Shown: piece after piece, positions 1-5,711 of the stretch
Layout: each line of letters opens with the position of its first letter
Numbering within the stretch: the first letter of the stretch is position 1
Assembly: GCA_030839005.1 (NCBI GenBank)
Contig: JAUZEM010000274.1
Span: forward strand, 1 to 13,495
Reading direction: 5' to 3'
Source of the DNA: Actinomycetota bacterium
Lineage (GTDB): Bacteria > Actinomycetota > Acidimicrobiia > IMCC26256 > PALSA-610
Length of the DNA: 13,495 bases
Program-made: the position numbers and the translations under genes
Notes under the pieces: generated by a model
What the model saw: only the letters and a program-made list of their open reading frames with translations
What the model was told of the DNA's origin: nothing
The model's database searches: none

Positions 1-844
1 CCGGTCGCTGGAGGACGTCGAGCTGCCGATGGAGGTGGGCATGCGCGTGGTCGCGATCCGGCGCGGCCGTGAGTGGCTCATCGATCCCGACGGCGACGAG
101 CATCTCCTCCCGGACGACGTGTTGATCCTGCGCGGCGCCCGCGAGGGCATCGGCGAGGTACGCGTGCTCGCGGGCGCCCCCGAGTGGCGGCCCGCGGGCG
201 TCGAGGAGGACCCGGCCATCTCCGATCTCGACCGCGCGGTCGACGTGCTGGTGGAGATGAAGAACCTTTCGGAGGCCGCCGTCGGTCTGGCGTACAGCGC
301 GCTCCTCCTGAACGACCAGGGCCTGGCCGCCCAGGTGACGCAGCTGGAGGATCGCCTCGACGAGATGCGCGAGCAACTCGAGCTCTGGGTACTGCGGGCC
401 GGCGCCGAGACGGTCGACCCGTCCGGGCTGCGCGGCCTGCTGCACCTCGGCGCGGCGTCGGAGGAGGTCGGCGACGCCGCCCAGCAGCTCGTATGGCTCG
501 TCGAGCAGGAGGAGGAGATGCATCCCGTGCTCGCGGTCGCACTCGGCGAGGCCGACGAAGTGTTCGTGCAGTTCCCGATCGCGCCGGGAAGCGCGCTCGA
601 CGGTGTCGTCGTCGCCGGTACGCAGATCGGCGACGACACGGGCTTTCATCTGCTCGCGATCCGGCGCGAGGGCCGGTACTTCTACCGGCCGCGTCGCATC
701 ACGTTGGCCGCAGGAGACGAGATCCTCGCGACCGGCCCGCGCGAGGGTCGCGCCGTGCTGGCGCGACAGTGCGGGTTCCGGTTCATCGAAGACGACGACA
801 CCGGAGCCGTCGAGCTCGTTCCGTCGCAAGAGCTCGCGCGGTAG
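1..844 (+). CDS. TrkA_C / PhoU domain protein, probable K+ channel or transporter regulator (5' end missing)
   Basis: The reading frame is open from base 2 to a TAG at 842-844, giving 280 visible residues; the start lies outside the window. Domain order, from sequence patterns, is the end of a TrkA_C (RCK_C) domain at about residues 1-50 (ending in a LLPDDVLILRG strand), a helical PhoU-like domain at about 70-165 (ISDLDRAVDVLVEMKNLSE, QLEDRLDEMREQLE), and a second TrkA_C at about 180-262 (GVVVAGTQIGDDTGFHLLAIRR, ITLAAGDEILATGP). This alternation matches the COG3273-type PhoU plus TrkA_C family, whose full-length members are near 400 residues, so roughly the first third is missing. TrkA_C domains bind regulatory ligands (nucleotides, in some cases c-di-AMP) and control K+ channels or antiporters. 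I see no membrane segment in this part, so it is probably a cytosolic regulator. The partner channel would be upstream, outside the window. The gene converges on the next one with 7 bp between stops. Confidence 0.75.
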   Translation, partial: RSLEDVELPMEVGMRVVAIRRGREWLIDPDGDEHLLPDDVLILRGAREGIGEVRVLAGAPEWRPAGVEEDPAISDLDRAVDVLVEMKNLSEAAVGLAYSALLLNDQGLAAQVTQLEDRLDEMREQLELWVLRAGAETVDPSGLRGLLHLGAASEEVGDAAQQLVWLVEQEEEMHPVLAVALGEADEVFVQFPIAPGSALDGVVVAGTQIGDDTGFHLLAIRREGRYFYRPRRITLAAGDEILATGPREGRAVLARQCGFRFIEDDDTGAVELVPSQELAR

Positions 845-851
845 CAGCCGC

Positions 852-1040
852 TCACTCCTCGCCGCTCCAGGACCTGTCCTCGGCATCCCACGCCTCGTTG
901 CGCGCGTCGACCCTCTCCTTCCAGTGCTCCGCCGCTTCGCGCGACGGATACGGACCCAGACGCCTATCGGGCGGGCATCCGCCGTCCGCGCGCTCCGCGG
1001 CCTTGTGCTCGAGGCACCAATACCACTCGTGATCGTCCAT
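852..1040 (-). CDS. Conserved small actinobacterial protein of unknown function, 62 aa
   Basis: This is a 62-residue acidic, Trp-rich protein starting MDDHEWYWCLEH. It contains two cysteines (one in WCLEH, one in GGCPPD), a LGPYPSREAAEHW segment, and a charged C-terminal helix (ERVDARNEAWDAEDRSW). The frame also opens at a GTG at 1098-1100, but the Arg-rich extra 20 residues look like non-coding translation and the family I recall begins close to the WYWC motif, so I chose the ATG at 1038-1040. From memory, similar short proteins with CP...RLGPYP...A..W..RVEARN..WD occur widely in Actinobacteria without an assigned function. The LGPYPSREAA piece loosely resembles one strand-helix of a SPOR domain, but the protein is too short to be a full one. 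It could bind metal through the Cys and His residues, which is inference only. It converges on the TrkA_C gene and is divergent from the phosphoesterase. Confidence 0.7.
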   Translation of the reverse strand: MDDHEWYWCLEHKAAERADGGCPPDRRLGPYPSREAAEHWKERVDARNEAWDAEDRSWSGEE

Positions 1041-1129
1041 CAGACTCGGCTCTCGGTAATCAACGCGACAACGTCGTCGAAATGTAACGGGCGGGCGCAC
1101 GCTCGCGGCGGGTCGGCGGACATCCGAAG

Positions 1130-1144
1130 GTGACAGGCTGTCAC
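1130..1144. promoter_or_regulatory. Perfect 15-bp palindrome at the start of the phosphoesterase gene, candidate operator
   Basis: GTGACAG-G-CTGTCAC is a perfect inverted repeat with 7-bp arms and a one-base centre. It ends 1 nt before the GTG start at 1146. As DNA it could bind a dimeric repressor; as RNA it could form a 6-bp stem with a GGC loop directly before the start codon. It looks slightly like a CRP site (GTGA...TCAC), but the spacing is 7 rather than 6, so I do not call it one. Confidence 0.5.
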
Positions 1145-1145
1145 G

Positions 1146-1943
1146 GTGTTACTCGGAGTCCTGTCGGATATCCACGGCAACCGCACCGCGCTCGAGGCGG
1201 TCATTGCCGACGGGACCGATCGCGGCGTCGAGAGGTGGTGGGCGCTCGGAGACCTGGTCGCGATCGGCCCCGATCCGGTGGAGACCCTCGAGATGCTGGC
1301 CAACCTGCCGAACCTGTTCGCCACCGCCGGCAACACCGAGCGGTACGTCCTCACCGGTGACCGGCCCGCACCGCATGCCGATGATGTCGTCGCCAATCCT
1401 GAGCTCCTGGGCTTGTTCGTCGCCGTCGAGGCCTCGTTCTCCTGGACCCGGGGCGCACTGTCGACGGGTGGCTGGCTCGATTGGCTCACTGCGCTACCGC
1501 TCGAGGTGCGCATCGAAGTCGACGACGGCACGCGGCTGCTCGGGGTGCACGCCTCGCCCGGTCGCGACGACGGGGACGGCATCACACCCCACCGGCCCGA
1601 CGACGAGTTACGCGCCGCGCTCGCGGGCGTCGGCGCGGACATCGTCGTTGCGGGTCATACCCACCAGCCGACCGACCGCATTGTGGGTGACATCAGGGCG
1701 GTGAACGGAGGGAGCGTGAGCAATCCGATCACCGACGACCTCCGCGCGAGTTACGTGATCGTCCATGGCGACCGGCGCGGGCATCGACTCGAGCACCGGC
1801 GTGTGACATACGACCGCGATGCGTTCCTGCGGCGTCTCCGGTTCTCGGGCCACCCGGAACGTGACTACATCAGCTCTTTTCAGCGAGGCGAGCAGTACCG
1901 GTATCCGGCGCAGCGAGCGGGCGCCCCGCGCATCACCGACTGA
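1146..1943 (+). CDS. Calcineurin-like metallophosphoesterase family protein
   Basis: The protein has 265 residues and the dinuclear-metal phosphoesterase signature: SDIHGN at 7-12 (D8, H10), GDLVAIGPDP at 35-44 (D36), GNTE at 62-65 (N63), HASPG at 135-139 and GHTHQ at 170-174. The GD..xxGPDP and GN[TC] pattern, in place of the classic GNHD, places it with the YfcE/MJ0936-like branch of small bacterial phosphodiesterases or phosphatases; the substrate cannot be read from sequence. The start is well fixed. GTG at 1146 is the only usable start before SDIHGN, because an in-frame TGA lies at 1131-1133. There is no well-spaced Shine-Dalgarno: AAGG at 1127-1130 is 15 nt away, and the gap is filled by the palindrome at 1130-1144. 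The protein has no signal peptide or membrane segment and is probably cytoplasmic. The gene converges on the rhomboid gene with 28 bp between stops. Confidence 0.88.
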   Translation: MLLGVLSDIHGNRTALEAVIADGTDRGVERWWALGDLVAIGPDPVETLEMLANLPNLFATAGNTERYVLTGDRPAPHADDVVANPELLGLFVAVEASFSWTRGALSTGGWLDWLTALPLEVRIEVDDGTRLLGVHASPGRDDGDGITPHRPDDELRAALAGVGADIVVAGHTHQPTDRIVGDIRAVNGGSVSNPITDDLRASYVIVHGDRRGHRLEHRRVTYDRDAFLRRLRFSGHPERDYISSFQRGEQYRYPAQRAGAPRITD

Positions 1944-1944
1944 C

Positions 1945-1968
1945 GCGCCGCGGGCCGACGCCCGGCGA
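1945..1968. terminator. Possible GC-rich hairpin between convergent genes
   Basis: The 28-bp gap between the phosphoesterase stop and the rhomboid stop holds CGCCGCGGGC and GCCCGGCG separated by a short loop. These can pair as an 8-bp stem with a two-base bulge. No T-run follows on either strand. It may act as a bidirectional terminator, but this is weak evidence in such GC-rich DNA. Confidence 0.3.
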
Positions 1969-1971
1969 CAG

Positions 1972-2796
1972 CTACCTCGCGACCGCGAGCGCGACGACGA
2001 CTGCCGCGACGCCGACCATGATCGCGCCGGCGACACCGAGTTCCGGTCGCCCGGCCCGACGGGCCCGCAGCATTGCCTCGGCGGCGATCAGGCCGCCGAT
2101 CAGGCCGCCGACGTGCGCCGCGATCGAGACGTTCGGGATGAAGAAGTCGAGGACGAAGTTGATGGCCAGGAGGGGCCCGAAACCCGTGTCCCAGAAGCGC
2201 ACCCCCTGGCGATGCATCACGATCGTCGCCGCGGCTGCGACGCCGAACACACCACCCGACGCGCCGGCGGAGAGGGCATGCGGCTGCGCGATCAACGCGC
2301 CGGCCGACCCGGCGGCCACGGACACGACGTAGAGGAGGCCAAACCGCAATGGTCCGGCGCCGGGCTCGAGCAGTTGCCCGACGATCCACAGCAGGAGCAT
2401 GTTGAAGAACAGGTGGAGGAAGCCACCGTGCACGAGGGACACCGAGAACACTCGCCACCATTGGCCTTGGTGCACGAAGGGCCCGTAGAGCTCGAGGTCG
2501 AAGGCCGTCCGGCCCGTGCCGGCGAAGTTCCCGCCGTCCCGCACACCGATGAGCACGAACGCGGCGACGGTCACGCCGATGATGATCTTCGTCGCGAGCA
2601 TGTTCTCGCTGCGCGCGAACAGGCCGACCCGCTGCCGGGCGCTGGGCGCGGCGCTCTTCACGCAGTCGACGCAGTGCGAGCCGACCGACGCCTCGCGCAG
2701 GCATTCGGGACATGCCGGCCGCCCGCAGCGGGTGCAGCGCCGTCCGGTCTCCCGATCGGGATGCCGGTAGCACGTGGTAGGCGGTGCCTGCGACAT
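1972..2796 (-). CDS. Rhomboid-family intramembrane serine protease with N-terminal zinc-finger domain
   Basis: This 274-residue integral membrane protein has a cytosolic N-terminal cysteine cluster and a rhomboid core. The first 45 residues carry C9, H12, C21, C24, C29, C32, H41, C42 and C45, a B-box/zinc-ribbon-like arrangement (CTRCGRPACPECL). Hydrophobic segments follow from about residue 67. The rhomboid signatures are all present: WWRVFSVSLVHGGFLHLFFNM at 113-133 (H123, H128, oxyanion N132), GASGGVFG at 178-185 (nucleophile S180) and AAHVGGLIGG at 226-235 (catalytic H228). The catalytic Ser-His dyad is therefore intact and the enzyme should be active. It would cleave transmembrane segments of unknown substrates. 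Zinc-finger-fused rhomboids are, as I recall, common in Actinobacteria. The ATG at 2794-2796 has no Shine-Dalgarno but has a TACCGT hexamer 9 nt upstream. It is divergent from the ctpE-like gene across 84 bp. Confidence 0.93.
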   Translation of the reverse strand: MSQAPPTTCYRHPDRETGRRCTRCGRPACPECLREASVGSHCVDCVKSAAPSARQRVGLFARSENMLATKIIIGVTVAAFVLIGVRDGGNFAGTGRTAFDLELYGPFVHQGQWWRVFSVSLVHGGFLHLFFNMLLLWIVGQLLEPGAGPLRFGLLYVVSVAAGSAGALIAQPHALSAGASGGVFGVAAAATIVMHRQGVRFWDTGFGPLLAINFVLDFFIPNVSIAAHVGGLIGGLIAAEAMLRARRAGRPELGVAGAIMVGVAAVVVALAVAR

Positions 2797-2805
2797 AGGG
2801 CTTTC

Positions 2806-2811
2806 ACGGTA
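2806..2811 (-). promoter_or_regulatory. Candidate -10 element of the rhomboid gene (near-leaderless)
   Basis: TACCGT on the minus strand fits the TAnnnT -10 pattern and ends 9 nt before the ATG. A transcript starting 6-8 nt after the hexamer would have a leader of about 1-3 nt, which agrees with the absence of a Shine-Dalgarno. No convincing -35 is visible. Confidence 0.45.
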
Positions 2812-2867
2812 CCGGCTCGAGCCACGTGCTCCGGCGCACGGGCACGCCGCCGTTGACGCGCGGTCGG

Positions 2868-2873
2868 TAGCGT
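2868..2873 (+). promoter_or_regulatory. Candidate -10 element of the ctpE-like gene (leaderless)
   Basis: TAGCGT is followed by 7 nt and then the ATG at 2881, so a normal start point would fall on or next to the A of the ATG. No Shine-Dalgarno is present. TTGACG at 2853-2858 resembles a -35 but lies only 9 bp from the hexamer, too close to pair with it. Confidence 0.5.
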
Positions 2874-2880
2874 TTGCGCG

Positions 2881-5304
2881 ATGAGCGACACCGGAGTCGC
2901 GGGTGCCGCTTCCACCACGGGGCCCGACGGGCTGACCGCGGACGACGTGGCGCGGCGGGTGCGCGCCGGGAACGTGAACGCCGCCGACGAACGCACGAGC
3001 CGGACGGTCACGGAAATCCTTCGGGCCAACGTGCTGACCCGGTTCAATGCGATCCTCGGAACCGCGTTCGTGCTCATCCTCGTATTCGGCGAAGGCCAGG
3101 ACGCGCTCTTCGGCATCGTGCTCCTGTTCAACGTGCTGATCGGGGTCGTTCAGGAGTACCGCGCGAAGCGGACGCTCGACCGGCTCGCGGTTCTGAACGC
3201 GCCGAGGGCGCGTGTCGTGCGAGACGGCGTCGTGCGGGAGTTACCCGTCACCGAGGTGGTTCTCGATGACCTCTGCGACCTGGTCGGCGGAGATCAGGTT
3301 CCGGCCGACGGGGTCCTGCGCGCCGGCGACGGCCTGGAGGTCGATGAGTCGCTGCTGACCGGCGAGTCCGACCCCGTCGCGAAGGAGTTGGGCGCCGAGG
3401 TCCTGTCGGGGAGCATCGTCGTCGCGGGCCGGGGGCGCTTCCAAGCCACGCATGTCGGTCCGGACGCGTACGCGCGCCGCCTCGCGACCGAAGCGCGCCG
3501 CTTCACGCTCACCCGTTCCGAGCTCGTCGACGGCGTCAACCAGATCCTGCGCTACGTGCAATGGGCGCTGCTCCCGACCGCGGTGCTGCTCGCCTTCAGC
3601 CAGTTCCGGGTGCAGGACTCCAATCGAGCGGCGATCGCGGGCGTTGTCGCCGGGGTCGTCGCGATGGTGCCGGAAGGACTCGTTCTGCTCACGAGCCTGG
3701 CGTTCGGCGTCGCAGCCGTCACGCTCGCGCGCCGGCACGTGCTGGTGCAGGAGCTCCCGGCGGTCGAGGGACTGGCCCGGGTCGACATCGTCCTGCTCGA
3801 CAAGACCGGCACGCTCACCGAGGGAGTGATCAGGTTTCAACACGTGCGCGAGATCGCGCCCGACGATCCGGTCTCCGACGCACTCGGCGCGCTCGCCGAC
3901 GACGACAATCGCAACGCGACCATGAATGCGCTGTGCGAGGCATTCCCGGCGCCCGAGGGTTGGGTCCGGACGGCCACGACGCCATTCTCGTCCGGCCGCA
4001 AGTGGAGTGGCGCGACGTTCGGCGAGCGCGGCACGTGGGTGCTGGGTGCGCCCGAGATGGTGTGGACCGAACGCGCGCTCGACGATGCCGTGCGCGCCGA
4101 GGCCGACCGACTCGCGGGCGACGGACAACGGGTCCTGCTCCTCGCGCATACCGACGCCGCGCTCGTCGACGACGACCTTCCGGACGGGCTCGGCGCGTCG
4201 GCGCTCCTCGTGTTCGACGAGAAGATTCGCGGGGACGCGGCCGCGACCCTCCACTACTTTGCGGAGCAGGGCGTCCGCTGCATGATCATCTCCGGTGACA
4301 ACCCGCACACCGTCGGCGCGGTCGCCCGGGGTGTCGGCGTGGCGGGTGCAGACCAGGCGCTCGACGCGCGCGAGCTCCCCGACGATCCCGACGAGCTCGG
4401 TGCCGTGCTCGAAGACGTGTCGGTGTTCGGGCGCGTCTCGCCGCAACAGAAGCGGGCGATCGTCGGCGCGCTGCAGCGCCGCGGGCACGTTGTCGCGATG
4501 ACGGGCGACGGGGTGAACGACGCCCTCGCGCTGAAGGACGCCGACATCGGCGTCGCGATGGGCAGCGGCGCCCCGGCGACCCGCGCGGTCGCGCAGGTGG
4601 TGTTACTCGACGGGCGCTTCGCCAGCCTGCCGAATGTCGTCGCGGAGGGCCGGCGGGTCATCGCCAACGTGGAGCGCGTCGCCAACCTGTTCGTCACCAA
4701 GACGTTCTACGCGATGATGCTCGCCATCGTGATCGGGATCGCGCGCTGGCCGTACCCCTTCCTCCCTCGCCATCTCACGGTCGTGAGCAGCCTGACGATC
4801 GGCATCCCGGCGTTCTTTCTCGCGCTCGCACCGAACCCGCACCGTTACATGCCCGGCTTCGTGCGGCGGGTGCTCCTCGTCGCCGGCCCGGCCGGCGCGG
4901 TAGCGGCGGCGTCGACGTTCGCCGCGTACGCCGTCGCTCGCCACTACGACGACCTGGCGGTGTCGCGCACGGCCGCCACGATCGCGTTGCTCGTCGTCGG
5001 CCTCTGGGTGTTGAACCTTCTCGCGCGGCCGATCACACCGGGCCGCTTCCTCCTCTTCGGCGCGATGGTCTTCGCGTTCGTGCTGATCCTCGGTGTCTCG
5101 GGACTGCGCAAATGGTTCGCGTTGGGCCTCCCGAGCGGCGCGGCGATGTGGGGGGCGATCACGGCCGGCGCGCTGGGAATTGTCACCCTCGAGGCCGGCT
5201 GGCAGATCACGCAGTGGTGCTCGCCGGCAGAACAGCGCACGGCGCGTTGGGCCTGGAGGGCCGCGGCCGCGCCGGCTGCCGGTGCGGTTCCCGCCGACCG
5301 GTAG
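2881..5304 (+). CDS. ctpE: CtpE-like P-type ATPase, probable calcium/cation transporter
   Basis: The protein has 807 residues, close to the roughly 800 of mycobacterial CtpE. P-type ATPase landmarks are in order: actuator loop LLTGESDP (T160-S163), VPEGL in the fourth membrane helix (P264-L267), DKTGTLT with phosphorylated D307, a nucleotide-domain FSSGRKWSG segment (K374), and TGDGVNDALALKDADIGVAMG (hinge D543, D547). Membrane segments lie at about 50-90, 220-285 and 605-790. There are no N-terminal heavy-metal CxxC domains, and the M4 motif is PEGL rather than CPC, which excludes the copper/zinc class. N-terminal and M4 sequences (RANVLTRFNAILG, VPEGLVLLTS, VQELPAVEGLARVD) strongly recall CtpE, which has been linked to Ca2+ uptake in mycobacteria. 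Ion specificity here is inferred from that similarity. The start at 2881 matches the family N-terminus and a leaderless promoter. The stop is 3 bp from that of the opposing zinc-ribbon gene. Confidence 0.9.
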   Translation: MSDTGVAGAASTTGPDGLTADDVARRVRAGNVNAADERTSRTVTEILRANVLTRFNAILGTAFVLILVFGEGQDALFGIVLLFNVLIGVVQEYRAKRTLDRLAVLNAPRARVVRDGVVRELPVTEVVLDDLCDLVGGDQVPADGVLRAGDGLEVDESLLTGESDPVAKELGAEVLSGSIVVAGRGRFQATHVGPDAYARRLATEARRFTLTRSELVDGVNQILRYVQWALLPTAVLLAFSQFRVQDSNRAAIAGVVAGVVAMVPEGLVLLTSLAFGVAAVTLARRHVLVQELPAVEGLARVDIVLLDKTGTLTEGVIRFQHVREIAPDDPVSDALGALADDDNRNATMNALCEAFPAPEGWVRTATTPFSSGRKWSGATFGERGTWVLGAPEMVWTERALDDAVRAEADRLAGDGQRVLLLAHTDAALVDDDLPDGLGASALLVFDEKIRGDAAATLHYFAEQGVRCMIISGDNPHTVGAVARGVGVAGADQALDARELPDDPDELGAVLEDVSVFGRVSPQQKRAIVGALQRRGHVVAMTGDGVNDALALKDADIGVAMGSGAPATRAVAQVVLLDGRFASLPNVVAEGRRVIANVERVANLFVTKTFYAMMLAIVIGIARWPYPFLPRHLTVVSSLTIGIPAFFLALAPNPHRYMPGFVRRVLLVAGPAGAVAAASTFAAYAVARHYDDLAVSRTAATIALLVVGLWVLNLLARPITPGRFLLFGAMVFAFVLILGVSGLRKWFALGLPSGAAMWGAITAGALGIVTLEAGWQITQWCSPAEQRTARWAWRAAAAPAAGAVPADR

Positions 5305-5307
5305 TCG

Positions 5308-5601
5308 TCAGTCGCGCGCTTGATCCCTCGTGTACACCTGCATGCACTGTTCGCGTTGAGGGCAACCGTGGCAGGTACCAGGCTGAACGCGCTGCACATA
5401 CCCGAGCTCGACGTGCCAGCACCGATCGCAGCCGCCGCAGAGGAAGCGCACTCCCTCCTGGTCGAAGTCCACGATCGGCTCCAACCGTCCACTCCCACAC
5501 TTGGGACAACGGGCCAGCGGGCGCCGGATGATCGTCGGCTCGTGACTCTGCGATCGCCTCGCCCCGTTGCTCATCGAGGTGTTCCCCATCGAGGTGCTCA
5601 T
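5308..5601 (-). CDS. Small eight-cysteine zinc-ribbon protein, function unknown
   Basis: This is a 97-residue hydrophilic protein. The cysteines (numbered from MSTSMGN) are C32-x2-C35, C55-x2-C58-x2-C61, and C77-x2-C80-x5-C86. The first two CxxC pairs, 19 residues apart, form a classical zinc ribbon (ARCPKCGSGRLEPIVDF, FLCGGCDRCW); the third group (TCHGCPQREQC) could hold a second metal site. WHVELGYVQRV is a distinctive central motif. From memory, short proteins of this kind occur in other Actinobacteria as conserved hypotheticals. Four in-frame ATGs lie close together (5608-5610, 5599-5601, 5587-5589, 5572-5574). I chose 5601 because GAGG at 5611-5614 is 9 nt upstream, and the TAATCT at 5631-5636 would give a leader of about 23 nt. 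It converges on the ctpE-like gene with 3 bp between stops. A link to metal transport is possible but only inferred from position. Confidence 0.75.
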   Translation of the reverse strand: MSTSMGNTSMSNGARRSQSHEPTIIRRPLARCPKCGSGRLEPIVDFDQEGVRFLCGGCDRCWHVELGYVQRVQPGTCHGCPQREQCMQVYTRDQARD

Positions 5602-5630
5602 CGCGTACATCCTCGGCACATTTGTTTGGG

Positions 5631-5636
5631 AGATTA
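5631..5636 (-). promoter_or_regulatory. Candidate -10 element of the zinc-ribbon gene
   Basis: On the minus strand this reads TAATCT, a TAnnnT match and one of the more AT-rich hexamers in this intergenic region. A start near 5624 would leave about 23 nt before the preferred ATG at 5601, with the GAGG Shine-Dalgarno in that leader. The region 17 bp upstream (TGGCAA) is a poor -35. Confidence 0.4.
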
Positions 5637-5711
5637 GGACGACCTCGAGCCGTTTGCCACGCGGCGCAAGTGACACCCGGGTGCGACCACCATGCGCGAC
5701 TGCATGCGCGA

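Noticed and set aside
1130..1144. CRP-type cAMP receptor site
   Set aside because: GTGA and TCAC are 7 bp apart, whereas CRP sites need 6, and the outer T and A are missing. Kept only as an unassigned palindrome.
1149..1151. TTA codon at position 2 of the phosphoesterase as a bldA-like control point
   Set aside because: TTA also occurs later in the same gene and at least twice in the ctpE-like gene, so it is not specially rare here.
2087..2110. Perfect tandem 12-bp repeat in the rhomboid gene
   Set aside because: It encodes the GGLIGGLI part of a conserved membrane helix; the repeat is explained by protein sequence.
3241..4488. Antisense open frame of about 415 codons opposite the ctpE-like gene
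   Set aside because: No recognisable domain; it mirrors the ATPase codons and has no independent start signal.
5674..5683. CACCCGGGTG palindrome downstream of the CAP gene as a terminator or operator
   Set aside because: It is only 10 bp, has no loop for an RNA hairpin of useful size, and such palindromes are frequent at this GC content.
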